In this document: piece by piece, positions 1 to 11,655 of the stretch
How positions within the stretch are numbered: the first letter of the stretch is position 1
Layout of the letters: every line of letters starts with the position of its first letter
Assembly: GCA_963210315.1 (NCBI GenBank)
Contig: OY723313.1
Location: 558,001-622,000, forward strand
Origin: Rhynchopus euleeides
Lineage: Eukaryota > Euglenozoa > Diplonemea > Diplonemida > Diplonemidae
Direction: 5' to 3'
DNA length: 64,000 nt
Made by a program: the position numbers and the translations under genes
The notes under the pieces: generated by a model
Told to the model about the DNA's origin: nothing
What the model saw: the letters and a program-made list of their open reading frames with translations, nothing else
Databases searched by the model: none

Positions 1-307
1 TCGCGTGACTCGCTTGATAAAGGCTGGGTGATGTCTGTGCCTCAACAAAGGCAAAGGTGGGCTGTGTTCATCACTCAACAAGCCGGCCATCCTTCCTGCG
101 ACAGGATACAGCCCGGGATAACAACGAATGGTGCAAACTGTAAGGGGGTGGGGGGGTGGGGAGGGAGGCAGGGAGGTAGGGATCTCAGCCCCCATTCCAC
201 TGTGACTGGGTTATCGCGCCACCTTCTTCATCAGCCCAACCCACCCTTCCTCGGCATGGCGCGTGGGAGGCCCTTCTTGTGCCTGTTAAATAAAGAAAAT
301 GCTTTTG

Positions 308-430
308 AAGTTTGCGTTCTTTGTTTGTTTGTCCGAACGAAGGTGCGCCTGCCAGTGCATTCGTATCCAGGATACCCAACACTCCGCCACGAGTCATTTT
401 TTTTTACTGCGAAAAAAGCTAGCTATTCCG
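308..430. repeat. Dispersed repeat family R2, copy 1
   Basis: A segment built around TGCGTTCTTTGTTTG, then ACGAA, a GTGC/GCCTGC block, a GCCACGAGTC block and AAAAAAGCTAGCT. Similar blocks in the same order occur at about 12500-12610 and 24760-24850. The three copies are diverged but keep order and spacing, so this is a dispersed repeat and not chance similarity. It could be a small transposon relic or an old structural RNA-derived repeat; I see no coding. Confidence 0.5.
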
Positions 431-1295
431 CTGGGGGTGGTGGCGGTGATACAGACCCAGCCCCTCAGGGGCAAAAGCCTTTTGCTCCTTTGCTGTCTTC
501 TTTTCTCCGGGCACCTCTTTAGGGGAACGGGCAGGGGGGGGGATGGGGTGAAATGGAAAGGCGGGTCGGCACAACCGACCCCCTCTCCCTCCCTTCAGAA
601 TACAGGCCGTCCGAGACCTGGTGTTAGGGGGAATTGGGGGATGGGGGGGGGGGGATAGACAAAAATAAAGGTAAGGCTCACACAGCGTTGACCTCCCCTC
701 ACTTGTTGTGCAGGAGAGCATTGTGTTTCTTCAGATGTTCGACTGGTTAGCTCAGCGTGGTGGGGTGCATGTCATGACCACCCGGCACACGCATCGGAAT
801 CTCTTCTTGGAGTTAGCGCAGAGCGCATCGAGACGAGACACACAACCTCCTTCCCTGCATGTGATGGGAGCTGTGCAATAAAGAATCGTCTTCAAGGCCT
901 CCTGTTGTGCGGCCGATTTAACAGAAAAAAAAACAAGCAACGGGTGTGGGTAGTGGTGGTGGTAATTGCTATACTTACGGCGGGCTGACCCAACAAAAAC
1001 GGAGCATTGCGCCATGGTAATGTGTGAGCTGCTGAGACCCCCCTCCCCTCTATTTCTCTCTCTCCATGCCCTTTGCTTCGAGGGTATTGCTTTCTGCTGG
1101 GTTCAGCTCCGAGGATATGTTTGCTTTTTACGTTAGGAGGTGGATGAGGAGGAGGGAGGGTGGGGGAGAACGTCTGTGAGGGGATCCTCCAAGAAGGCAA
1201 ACTCGCAAAAAAAAAGAAGCAAGGAGAACGCAGGCAGGCAGGGATCATTCTTTGGTTCGCATCGCTGCAACAAAAGCCAAAAACCGGTTGGATAA

Positions 1296-1666
1296 TACCG
1301 TATTCGGAAAAATACTGGAACGGAATAATGTTCCAAGTTCCAGCCGAGACCCCATTTGTTCCAGTTATTTTCCGTTCCAGAATTGTTCTGGGGGGTCTGC
1401 GCGGACTTGGCCGTTTTCTGGGAGTCGGGTACTTTCCCAAGGGTATGCTGGCCCACCATCCTCCACCATGGCATGGGGTGGGGTGAGGTGGGATTCACAT
1501 GTGCCCGAAAAACTGACAAGTACCCGCCAATTTCCCCCATACTCTAATTCTGGAACGGAAAAATACTGGAACGGAATAATGTTCCAAGTTTCGAAAACTC
1601 GGGTTTGTTCCAGTTATTTTCCGTTCCAGAAAAAATCCGTTCCAGCATTTTTCCGAATACGGGATA
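1296..1666. mobile_element. Short TIR element (MITE-like), 371 bp
   Basis: The left end (TACCGTATTCGGAAAAATAC, then TGGAACGGA) and the right end are inverted copies with two or three mismatches over about 29 bp. The interior carries repeated blocks of TGGAACGGAAAAATACTGG and TCCAGTTATTTTCCGTTCCA in both orientations, so the whole element can fold back. It has no coding capacity. A clean target-site duplication could not be fixed by eye. Confidence 0.6.
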
Positions 1667-2307
1667 CAACAAGGATGGCTGGTTCCTCAACGTTCGTCAT
1701 TTTTTTTGGGTTTAGTTATGTTGGCATCGAAGGCCTTTCCAGCCTGATGTACATCTTTGGCCCTGCAGATCGCACACCCCCCTCCCCACAACCACATGCC
1801 CCGAGGCAGCCCGCTCTGTGTGGCCCCCCGATACACATCTCGCAGGAACAGGGGCAGGAGCAGCTTCCCCACGCGCAGAGCGTTCAGGGAAAAACAAGAC
1901 GAGAAAGAGAGACGTTTGCTTAACGCACAGCCCCCCCAGGCCATCTGGGGGGGTGCAATGCTCTGGGAGAGAGACGTGTAAGGGGGGGAGGCGGGAGAGA
2001 AGGGACGGCATGAAGAAGACCTACACCAGGCAAAACCGGTTATACTTGGGTGCTGCCCCCCACCCCCCCCTCCCGACTGTAATAATCAGATGTGTGGCGG
2101 GACGGGGCAGAACCGGGGAGGGGGGTGGGGGTGGGGGAAGGCGCCGTGTTACTATTTTTTACTTTGTCTCCAGGGGGGAGGGGGGGGGGGGCTCAAAGGG
2201 TGCCTCAATCATGAGCTTTTGTGCCATTTTTTGCTGTGTTTTTTTTGTTGTTTGCGAATGGGGCACCCTGGGAGGCTAATCACCCCCCCCCCCCGCCTTA
2301 CCTCCAC

Positions 2308-3156
2308 CCACACCCCTGGGGCTGTCGGGCCAGTCGAATTTTTTTCTGGTCAAAAAAAAACACAAAAAAACACAAAAAAAATCACAAAAAAACACAAAAA
2401 ATCGTATTGCAATTTGGGTTAGCGTGCTGGCATCGCAGCCTGGCCCCGAAGGACCATACCGTGAGGAACCGGGCCCGCTATCCTACTCTTGCTCTACGTG
2501 ACACCACACGGTTTCGCTCTCCTCCTCGTTGCGCTGTAAAGGAGGGGGGACACACACACACTGGAAGCCGGAGATTGCGCCTGCTGATACTGAGGCGCAA
2601 TCTTCGCGACGACGCGTTGAAAAGAGCGCGGAATAGCCGCCGAACGAAAGATGGTGGGAGAGGGGATGCAGCGGGTGCGCTTCGGAACCGCACGCAACAC
2701 CTGCTTCCGGAGGAAACGAGAACGAGAAGGACGGACAGCACGTGTCTTGCGCTCCAAGAAGCGCAAGGCCTGTGAGGCCCGTGGGAAAGGGGAAGGCACG
2801 CCTGATCTAGCTGTGCTGATGAGAACTCGAGAGGAAGGGAGATCTTTTCTTCTGTTGTGGAACGAACCGCGCTCCAGGGCAGATTCGTCTGCCTCCCGCA
2901 TGTGCGCTACACGTTTCTGCGCGCGGGGAACCGAGGATTCAGAGGGGGAGGAAGGGGAGAAAGTCCAGGGGGGTACTTTCCTACAGGTACCCCCACCCAA
3001 AAAAAATTTTCCGGCACAAAAAAGCACAAAAAATCGCAAAAAATCGCGACCGCCTTTTGTGATTTTTTGCGATTTTTTGTGGTCCGTTTGTGATTTTTTG
3101 CGATTTTTTTTGACCCCAGAAAATTTCGACTGGCCCGACAGCCCCAACCCCTCACC
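2308..3156. mobile_element. Foldback/TIR element, about 850 bp
   Basis: Inverted arms of about 45 bp (left 2308-2352, right 3110-3156) share GGGGCTGTCGGGCCAGTCGA. Just inside each arm are A-rich arrays of (CACAAAAAA)n and AAAAAATCGC type, inverted relative to each other. The interior of about 700 bp is GC-rich and contains a 257-codon minus-strand open frame with no recognised motif, so the element looks non-autonomous. Confidence 0.55.
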
Positions 3157-4067
3157 TTTTTGTTCAGATTTTATTTCGGGATTTAGGATTTTTTTTTGGC
3201 CAGGGAAAACCGCAGGAGAGCTGGTCGAAGGAATACCCTCCATCCCCCAAAAGAACTCGGGATACACCCGTCACGTTTCAGCCCCTCCTCCGGGGGACGT
3301 TGAATTAAAGAAGTGTCACACAAAGCCCCCTTCCATTTATCCCACCCACAAAGGCCGGGAGTCACAACGCGTGTACCGTGTAGATTGTGGAGACCTCTTC
3401 CCCACCAAGCAGGGAGAGAATGCCTCACCCATGCCCCTCGACGTTGTGGCTGACGTGTAATGTTCTTCAGCCGCAGGGGAGACATGGCGTGTATGAGTGC
3501 GGTGGCCACGTTTTAAGTGGGTGGACCCGCCACGGACAATCTTTGCCCACTGGCGTGGGTGTGCGTGTTGAAACCAGTTTAAAGTGGGGCTTGCCCAAAG
3601 GTGGGCCACCAGGAGGGGAGACAGGGGAAGGGTGTGGGAGGGGGCGGAGGTGAGGTTAAAGGCGGTATCTGCTTGTCGTGTGTTGCTGTGTGCATCAAAG
3701 CGACAAAAACCTACGAGAAACTCCTGCGAGAGAGGGGTAAACCAAAGACAAGGGGGAGGAGGGGGGGAGGGGGTGTATATTTTTTCACGCACGCCGATTG
3801 TGACGTATTCTTCAAAGTGCGTCAACACGAGAAGGACATGGTGGGGGGTGGGGGGGGGATGTGAACATGTCAAAGAAAACAGGGCAAAAAAATACCTGCC
3901 AGAATGAATAAGAAAAGTATGTCGGGGTAAAATGGGAATAGACTTGACGACAGTCTTGTTTGCTGAAGGGCCACAACATCGGGCTCTCTCTCGGCAGGCA
4001 TCCGCCCTGAAAGGCTGGACGTCCTGTATTATCATTTGGTGGCTGTTTGGGGGGGGGGGGGGGTTTG

Positions 4068-4143
4068 ATCGTCGAGAGGGAATGGAAAAGTAAATCTCCC
4101 AGCACCTTCTCGCAATGTTAGTCCTTTTTGTAGTCACTACACC
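4068..4143. repeat. Dispersed repeat family R1, copy 1
   Basis: Contains TCGAGAG, AATGGAAAAG, TCTCCCAGCACCTTCT, CGCAATG and TAGTCCTTTTTGTAGTCAC in that order. The same series recurs at 24467-24523 and 25355-25425, more diverged at about 25010-25140, with partial copies near 12133 and 28510. It is often preceded by a long G-run. A short non-coding dispersed repeat of unknown origin. Confidence 0.55.
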
Positions 4144-5399
4144 AGATATGTTGTACAAGCGAAGTTGCGAAGTTGGCGTTGTTTGGGGGGGGGGGGACGC
4201 TGTCCGGTGGCAGCGAAACCCAGGAGTGTTATGCAACACAAAGTCATAACAAGACAAGTACCTGATTGCGGTTGCAAGTAACAGGCGGGTAACGGGCGTG
4301 AGGGGGAAAAGGTGGGTGGGTGGGGTGAAGGGGTGGGCCACACGAATGCTAAGAACAGAAACAAAAATACGGCCCTCGTATCGGCACACATAATGTACAT
4401 CTGAGGACCTCTCGGACCAGCCTCGGACAACACAACGAGATCCTCCTGTTGTGATCTCCTGACCCACCCACCCCTTACGCAGCAGCCCAGCTCGCCAGCT
4501 TCGGCGCAAAACAGAGCCGACTTGCTGGGTGCTCGCATCTCGAGCGTGTGTCACTCACAAGATGCCCCGTTTGGGGAAAATCCCTTCCCCCTCCCCCAGT
4601 CCAATCCACGACATCAATCACATCCGCCCCGATTCTCCTCATCAAACGGCGTCAGGATGAACTTGCCAGCACAAACCAGACGCTGAGATCCCACCTTTAA
4701 TTGTATGAAGCGTTACACGATAGGGGTGAACGGGAAGAGGGGACGGTGGGAATGGGTCGAGAGACAAGGTGAAAATGGCAAGCAAATTGCAAGGAGGAAG
4801 GCTCGTGTGTGTGTTGTGCGGGGGTGTGCGGGTTCTGGGTGGGGAGGGAGGATCGGCTAAAGTAATAAAACAAGGTTTGTGGTGGTGGTGGTGGGGGGGG
4901 AAGAAGGGGCGTCTCTGCAAAAAAAAATAGGCGACGGTGTGGGGAAGGGGTTAAGGCAGCCATATAGTAACGAGGGGTGTCGGGGGGGGATTGGTGGGAA
5001 GCATCACCTTCCCACCCCTCATGGCTGCTGGCAAGCCATCCGCAATCTGCTGAGGCAGATTGATGTCAACGTGGAGGCTGCATGGCTTGGTGTCGTCAGA
5101 ACTGTCAGGACAAGCCTGTGAGTCACGCTCTTCTCTTCATTACTCCGGAAGGAACGTCAACAGCACGCCCGGGGGGCTGTGCGCCTGACGGTCTCCTTTG
5201 GTTTGGTGTGGTGGTTACGTGGCCCACAAAAAATGCCAAAGGACGAACGATGGCTGGACACAGAGTCGAAACCGCAAAGGAAGGCTGAGAACGCGGAAGC
5301 GCTCGCCATTGTGATGTGTGTGAGATCCGGCCTGCAGCCTGCCCAGCAGGCAGGCAGAGGCGGGGTGGTTCTTCGAAAGAGTCGAAAGCCTCTTCACGA

Positions 5400-8300
5400 T
5401 CACGGGGACACCGGGATGCGAACAGCCTTCTCCACATGCGGGATCAGGAGCGTGTTGTGCTGCAGGTGGTTGGTGGAGTGGAAGGGGTGGAAAGGCAGCA
5501 GTACACAGAAACCTGGCAATCAAAGCCCTGCTGTGCACACAGCGCAGGGTTGTGAGAGGCAATGGGAGTTCGAAGGCGTCATTCTTGCAGCACCGAGCAC
5601 TTCGCCCGAGGCTTGCACCGAGCGGCAAGTGTCCCGTTGGAAGACGGGTGCAGCGTCGAAAACAAAATCACAATGAGGGGCATGCAACAGGGATGAGTCA
5701 AGCCCGCAAAGACTCAGGACTGAGGAAGAAACAAACTCGGAGATGCATACCTGGTAGTACTCGCACGTCTCAGGGGGTGCCAGAGGCCCGAACACGTCAA
5801 TCGGGAAGATCTCCTCGGCCTTGAACCCAGCCTCGAGGAGGTGGGGGCGCTGCGTCTCCTCGAACAGTGCCTGCCATGCCTCCTTGTCAGACCGGCCCTC
5901 ACGTGTGAACCGCGGGCGAAGGACACCGAGAGACGTCAGGTTGCAGTAGGACAGGACGCCACCAGGCTTCATGATACGACGTGCCTGCTTGATGAAGTCG
6001 AACTGGTGGATATGCTGCGACTCCTCATTGTTGGGGTAGGTGTCGTAGTAGATCCCGTCGAAGTCGTCGTCAGGAAGCGTCTTCACAACGTCCTGCCACA
6101 GCCCGAACATGGGAGTCACCTTGTGCGGCTGCTTGGCTGCCCACACCTTGAGCTTGTTGAAAACGGCCTCGCTCGCCTCAATGATGACGTGCTCCTCGAT
6201 GTCGTGCTTCTGGATCGCGGTGGCGCTCAGCGCCATGCCGAAGCCAACCTCGAGCACCTTCCCGCCCTTGCTGGTCGCCACCTTCACGATGGCATCCTGG
6301 TAGGGCTTCTCCCACAGCTCCATCACCGGGTGCCCGTCGATGTACACATGCTCATCGGTGATGTCGGCAGTCTTGGTGGTCCACTCCGCAGGGTTCTCGC
6401 CCTTCTTCAGGCCGTGGTAGCCCGACAGCTTCTCCACACGAGGGATGAGGAGCGTGTCGTGCTGGTAGTACTCGCACGTCTCAGGGGGTGCCAGAGGCCC
6501 GAACACGTCGATTGCACCAATCTCCTCCTCAGTGAACCCAGCCTCGAGGAGGTGGGGACGCTGCGTCTCCTCGAACAGTGCCTGCCATGCCTCCTTGTCA
6601 GACCGGCCCTCACATGTGAACCGCGGGCGCAGAACGCCCAGCGACGTCAGGTTGCAGTAGGACAAGATACCACCAGGCTTCATGATGCGACGCGCCTGCT
6701 TGATGAAGTCGAACTGGTGGATGTGCTGCGACTCCTCGTTGTTGGGGTAGGTGTCGTAGTAGATCCCGTCAAAGTCGTCGTCAGGAAGCGTCTTCACAAC
6801 GTCCTGCCACAGCCCGAACATGGGAGTCACCTTGTGCGGCTGCTTGGCTGCCCACACCTTCAAACGCTCGAACACAGCCTCGCTCGCCTCAATGATGACG
6901 TGCTCCTCGATGTCGTGCGTCTGGATCGCGGTGGCACTCAGCGCCATGCCGAAGCCAACCTCGAGAACCTTCCCGCCCTTGCTGGTCGCCACCTTCACGA
7001 TGGCATCCTGGTAGGGCTTCTCCCACAGCTCCATCACCGGGTGCCCATCGATGTACACATGCTCATCGGTGATGTCGGCAGTCTTGGTGGTCCACTCCGC
7101 AGGGTTCTCGCCCTTCTTCAGGCCGTGGTAGCCCGACAGCTTCTCCACACGAGGGATGAGGAGCGTGTCATGCTGGTAGTACTCGCACGTCTCAGGGGGT
7201 GCCAGAGGTCCGAACACGTCGATTGCACCAATCTCCTCCTCAGTGAACCCAGCCTCGAGGAGGTGGGGACGCTGCGTCTCCTCGAACAGTGCCTGCCATG
7301 CCTCCTTGTCAGACCGGCCCTCACATGTGAACCGCGGGCGCAGAACGCCCAGTGATGTGAGGTTGCAGTAGGACAGGACGCCACCAGGCTTCATGATGCG
7401 ACGCGCCTGCTTGATGAAGTCGAACTGGTGGATGTGCTGCGACTCCTCGTTGTTGGGGTAGGTGTCGTAGTAGATCCCGTCGAAGTCATCGTCAGGAAGC
7501 GTCTTCACAACGTCCTGCCACAGCCCGAACATGGGAGTCACCTTGTGCGGCTGCTTGGCTGCCCACACCTTCAAACGCTCAAACACAGCCTCGCTCGCCT
7601 CAATGATGACGTGCTCCTCGATGTCGTGCGTCTGGATCGCGGTGGCGCTCAGCGCCATGCCGAAGCCAACCTCGAGAACCTTCCCGCCCTTGCTGGTCGC
7701 CACCTTCACGATGGCGTCCTGGTAGGGCTTCTCCCACAGCTCCATCACCGGGTGCCCATCGATGTACACATGCTCATCGGTGATGTCGGCAGTTTTGGTG
7801 GTCCACTCCGCAGGGTTCTCGCCCTTCTTCAGGCCGTGGTAGCCCGACAGCTTCTCCACACGAGGGATGAGGAGCGTGTCGTGCTGGTAGTACTCGCACG
7901 TCTCAGGGGGTGCCAGAGGCCCGAATACGTCGATTGCACCAATCTCCTCCTCAGTGAACCCAGCCTCGAGGAGGTGGGGACGCTGCGTCTCCTCGAACAG
8001 TGCCTGCCATGCCTCCTTGTCAGACCGGCCCTCGCGTGTGAACCGCGGGCGAAGGACACCGAGAGACGTCAGGTTGCAGTAGGACAAGATACCACCAGGC
8101 TTCATGATGCGACGCGCCTGCTTGATGAAGTCGAACTGGTGGATGTGCTGCGACTCCTCATTGTTGGGGTAGGTGTCGTAGTAGATCCCGTCGAAGTCGT
8201 CGTCAGGAAGCGTCTTCACAACGTCCTGCCACAGCCCGAACATGGGAGTCACCTTGTGCGGCTGCTTGGCTGCCCACACCTTCAAACGCTCGAATACAGC

Positions 8301-8573
8301 CTCGCTCGCCTCAATGATGACGTGCTCCTCGATGTCGTGCGTCTGGATCGCGGTGGCGCTCAGCGCCATGCCGAAGCCAACCTCGAGCACCTTCCCGCCC
8401 TTGCTGGTCGCCACCTTCACGATGGCATCCTGGTAGGGCTTCTCCCACAGCTCCATCACCGGGTGCCCGTCGATGTACACATGCTCATCGGTGATGTCGG
8501 CAGTCTTGGTGGTCCACTCCGCAGGGTTCTCGCCCTTCTTCAGGCCGTGGTAGCCAGCATCAGATCCGGACAT
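5400..8573 (-). CDS. Guanidinoacetate N-methyltransferase-like protein with four tandem domains
   Basis: Exons are 8573-5751 and 5459-5400. Each of four 237-residue units carries a GAMT-type SAM methyltransferase fold: KVLEVGFGMALSATAIQ (glycine-rich SAM loop), HVIIEASEAVF, FDGIYYDTYPNNEE, HQFDFIKQA, KPGGxLSYCNLTS and LFEETQxPxLLEAGF, all matching animal guanidinoacetate methyltransferase, which makes creatine from guanidinoacetate in the cytosol. Animal GAMT is about 236 residues, so each unit equals one complete enzyme. I start at ATG 8573 (MSGSDAGYHGLKKG), where homology begins, not at the 82-codon upstream extension. Units 1-3 are nearly identical; unit 4 differs most near its C-terminus (FKAEEIFPIDVFG). 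The last 19 residues sit in a separate exon. Substrate specificity is inferred from family resemblance only. Confidence 0.88.
5460..5750 (-). other. Intron of the GAMT-like gene
   Basis: The donor is CAG|GTATGC at 5751/5750 and the acceptor CTGCAG|CAC at 5460/5459, phase 0. It is supported by homology: units 1-3 read ...CEYYQ followed directly by HDTLLIPRVEK, while unit 4 reads ...CEYYQ then the intron, and the downstream exon resumes with HNTLLIPHVEK and ends at a stop at 5402-5400. Length 291 bp. Confidence 0.88.
5751..8555 (-). repeat. Tandem 711-bp coding repeat, four units
   Basis: The start of the GYHGLKKGENPAEW block recurs every 711 bp (237 codons) in phase, giving four head-to-tail units; the fourth runs on into the small last exon. 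Differences between units 1-3 are scattered single bases, mostly synonymous, indicating recent duplication or gene conversion. The unit boundary fuses VEKLS directly to GYHGL, so the array encodes one continuous polyprotein-like chain without an obvious long linker. Confidence 0.85.
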
Positions 8574-10344
8574 TGCTGTAAAAATGCCTCTGCCTCCTGT
8601 CGTTTCCTCTGCGTGGGTGTGGCGCTTTGCCGTATGCAGGGCCTGGCGTATCCCTTGCTGGCACCCTTGTGTCCTGCAGCAGGTCGTGATGTGTCTGACA
8701 GGGAAACACTGCAGGCATGCTTGACGCGGCAACAACAATAACCTATGAAGCTGATCCAATCTGACCCTGCCACGTGCCCCTGGCAAGAGTGGGCTCCGTG
8801 GCCGCAGCATCACCACCACTCACCCCCCCCCCCACCACCACCACACCGACGCACACCTCCTTGCACTCTTGTGCGAACTGAACGCCACAGCGATGGACGA
8901 TACCCTCCCTCCCACCCACTGCACCCTCCCCTTCTGCCTGCCTCACCCCAGTGCGGCCACTCTTCCGACCTACCTTCCCGAGTTTATATCTCTTGCGATG
9001 CGGTGATTCGGTTGCACACACTCCTCAAAGCGTTGCTTGAGGAAATCGGAACAGGTGTTGAGGAATGGTGCACAGAAGGACACTCTTCCTTCTGCACAAA
9101 AGCTGTGTGCGTTTTGCTTGTATGAACCGTTCAACTCTTTTATACAGTGCAGCATACCGAACAATGACACAAGCTTTCTTCGTGAGTTTCGTGAGAAAAG
9201 CCAGTTCTTCTGGCAAATAAAGGGGAGTGGGCGGACCCCTTTGGGTACAACATGGAGCGAAGCAACGCTGAAAATATGCTCCAACAAACACCAAAATTTC
9301 CTTGAGACGATTATGAGTGGTGCACTGAAGGAGGGCAAGAGGCGCGACAGTTCGGCATTGTGCGCAGCCATCGGATCTTGAGTGCTGAAGTGGGGGTGGG
9401 GGGTTGGGCGGGGGGAATGGTGGATCGGGTACCCCCCATCACTTCCAGCAACCGACCTTCTTCCAGTCACCGTATCACGATTGTATGAAACAGTGGTTTA
9501 TGCCTGCCAGGACAGGCACACACACCCTGACCCCCACCCCACACCCCCCACTCCCTCCACCCTTCACGCAACCAAGAAGCGCTATGGGCACGTTGTGTCT
9601 GATGCACTGCCACTGATGTGCCGGACAGACGATATATTTGCACATATGGCAGTCCTCAGGGGTGGATGCCTGTGTAGGCAAAATGAAAAACACGCCAAGA
9701 GTCGCTTGAGGTGCGCGACGCGTTCTGCATTGATGCCGCACACAAAAGTCTGAACCCGCGTGTGTGTTTTGAAATCCAGAGTTTGCGTAGCTCTTGCTAG
9801 GGAACTGGCTACACCGCTGCTCGGACTAAGTCACAACACCACCACCCGCGTGTGTGGGAACCACATTTTCGAATGGGTGCGGAGACTAGCACAGCAGAAC
9901 GAGCAAGGCACAGAGAGAGCGAGCCGACCCTCAATAAAGACTCCTTGCAACGTATTCCAACGAAACAGGGCTCTGAGCCCCAAATCCGGCAATCTGCACC
10001 AACAGGCCGACTGCGGTTGTGACAAAATGAATGATCATCATGCGAAATAATGTGGCGGTGGGTGCTCACCCCCCCCACAGACACACACCCTCGCCCTCTT
10101 CTTCTGCCTTGCATTTTCGGAGCATGGGGGGGGGGGGGGGGGTTAGCGACAGAATGAACTTGCATCACCCTGCATCATCTAAAATAGCACACCGAGTGAG
10201 TCACACCCACACCTCCCCCCCCCCCCCTACAGATCCAAACAAAGCACTGCCGGGCCACGCTTCGAGCTACTCAGCGCTGGGGCAGCTGACCCCCCTTCCC
10301 CCCACCGATGCTTCCTTTTCAGCCCCGCCCTCCCCACCCCCCGC
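8574..10344. other. Intergenic region
   Basis: No supportable gene. It contains CA/CCCCACC-rich simple sequence near 8820-8860, 9520-9570 and 10060-10230, and G-runs near 9390-9410 and 10125-10142. The upstream region of the GAMT-like gene (right of 8573) and the 3' region of the gene ending at 10345 fall here. No recognisable promoter element was found. Confidence 0.5.
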
Positions 10345-11655
10345 TCAGGAAACAGGCACCTCGCTTGCAGCGCGAGGCGACTCTGAATGGCGGTGGTGCT
10401 GCGGCAGAGTTGCCCCCGACGCCCCGCTCTGCGCAACAGGGCTGGGGACAGGGGACACCGTGCCTGACCCTGGGGGCCCGCCACGGGACATGGTGCTGTC
10501 AAGGCGGGACCGCCTCCCGGTGTGCGGGTTGTCGGGGTGGACAGCCCGGTAGAGATGGTTATATCTCACACGGGGGAAGAAGACCGCAACGGTGAAGGCT
10601 GTCAACAGACTCACGAGCCCAAGGGTCAGCCCTATGATGAGCATCGACAGCCCGAAGAAGCCCTGCAGCGCACCGTTGAATGCGTATGTCCCTGAGTTCA
10701 GCCACGTCTCCAGAGACAGCGTGCCATTCGTCGCAGACTCTGCGTTTATCCGCGGATCATAAACATAGCGCAGCGTCAGCCCCACTGTCGTGAGGTTCGC
10801 CACCCAATTCGGGTCGGAGGGGAGGGATAGCGGGGCCAGCTTGCCGTGCCCCGCATCTGTGAGATGAGGTGTCCTGTGCAGCCCCGCAGGGTCGAGCGTG
10901 GTCCCGTCAATCAGCGTGTAGGACCCGTAGCTCCAGCGGTGCAGAGGGGATCCGCACCCTGTGCTGACCGTGGGGTACGGCCTGCACCCTGCAGAGTGTG
11001 AAATGACAAACGGCGCCACACCCCAGTCGGACCCCGTGGTCTGGTTGACGGTGATGCAGATGTCCTCGATGATGAAGACCAGCACGCAGTAGGGTTTGGT
11101 GCGGTTCTCCGCGACCTCCTGGTTCCAGAAGAGGCCGAGCGCAGCGTCGCACTCCAGCTTTGTCTCATAGGGGGTCCACTGGTATGAAAACACCGGGAAG
11201 GGGTCGGGCTGCGGGCTGAAGCTCAACAGATCCCCCTGTTCGTTCTGGAAGTGCAGCTCCAGCTGCAGCACCGGGGAGTTCTTGTTGCATGTGAAGGAAA
11301 AGTTCCGATCCAGCAGGCGCGGCTGCGGCGATGTCTGATAGAAGAGCGGTGTGTACTCGATGTACTCCCCTGAGGGGGGGAGCCCCTCCTCGTTGCTTGC
11401 AGAGAACAGCTGTGTGCAGCTGGTGACAGATCCCTTCAGACACGCCACGAAGGTTTGATCGGTGAAGGTGCCATCGACCCTCTCCTGCCAGCTGGTGACC
11501 CCATCGTTGTACTCCTGCAGGAGATCCGACGGGGTAAAGGCGTGAAGCCCGACTGCCGCAAACGCAATAAGGACCGCGCTGATCACCACTGTCGCGCCCA
11601 GCAACACTCCCAAGGGCTTGCACCCGCTGAACGGCTTCAGCACCCGATTAGGCAT
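10345..11655 (-). CDS. Two-pass membrane protein with Cys-rich ectodomain, unknown function
   Basis: 436 residues from ATG 11655. A hydrophobic segment at about residues 15-40 (GVLLGATVVISAVLIAFAAV) follows a short basic N-terminus, and a second membrane span at about 330-360 (LSMLIIGLTLGLVSLLTAF) precedes a basic, Ser/Pro-rich tail of about 70 residues. The roughly 290 residues between hold about 8-10 cysteines and several N-x-S/T sites (NFS, NRT, NQT, NLT, NGT), as expected for an extracytoplasmic, disulfide-bonded, glycosylated domain. The layout (short tail - TM - glycosylated loop - TM - tail) resembles CDC50/LEM3 flippase subunits, but I do not see their diagnostic motifs, so I leave it unnamed. 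Single exon as far as visible; same strand as its neighbours. Confidence 0.72.
   Translation of the reverse strand: MPNRVLKPFSGCKPLGVLLGATVVISAVLIAFAAVGLHAFTPSDLLQEYNDGVTSWQERVDGTFTDQTFVACLKGSVTSCTQLFSASNEEGLPPSGEYIEYTPLFYQTSPQPRLLDRNFSFTCNKNSPVLQLELHFQNEQGDLLSFSPQPDPFPVFSYQWTPYETKLECDAALGLFWNQEVAENRTKPYCVLVFIIEDICITVNQTTGSDWGVAPFVISHSAGCRPYPTVSTGCGSPLHRWSYGSYTLIDGTTLDPAGLHRTPHLTDAGHGKLAPLSLPSDPNWVANLTTVGLTLRYVYDPRINAESATNGTLSLETWLNSGTYAFNGALQGFFGLSMLIIGLTLGLVSLLTAFTVAVFFPRVRYNHLYRAVHPDNPHTGRRSRLDSTMSRGGPPGSGTVSPVPSPVAQSGASGATLPQHHRHSESPRAASEVPVS

Larger units (their letters stand above)
1..5399. other. Intergenic region with foldback elements and G-runs
   Basis: I see no supportable gene here. 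The stretch contains long G/C homopolymer runs, two terminal-inverted-repeat elements (1296-1666 and 2308-3156) and copies of two short dispersed repeats (near 308-430 and 4068-4143), listed separately. The longer open frames, including a 405-codon one on the minus strand at 3337-4554, have proline/histidine-rich low-complexity translations, run through the dispersed repeats and show no family motif, so I do not call them. The 3' untranslated region of the gene ending at 5400 must lie at the right edge. Confidence 0.6.

Noticed and set aside
1252-1923. 223-codon plus-strand frame
   Set aside because: It runs through the 371-bp MITE and G/C-rich spacer; no domain.
2494-3267. 257-codon minus-strand frame
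   Set aside because: It lies mostly inside a foldback element and is Lys/Arg-rich because of (CACAAAAAA)n tracts.
3337-4554. 405-codon open frame on the minus strand
   Set aside because: Translation is His/Pro/Thr-rich without a domain and crosses an R1 repeat whose other copies give the same peptide in unrelated frames.
5841-8741. Long plus-strand frames (504 and 437 codons) opposite the GAMT-like gene
   Set aside because: They are antisense shadows with the same 711-bp periodicity; the minus strand carries the conserved enzyme motifs and splice sites.
8574-8819. 82-codon N-terminal extension of the GAMT-like ORF
   Set aside because: Composition is Arg/Leu/Cys-rich low complexity, and homology starts right after the ATG at 8573.
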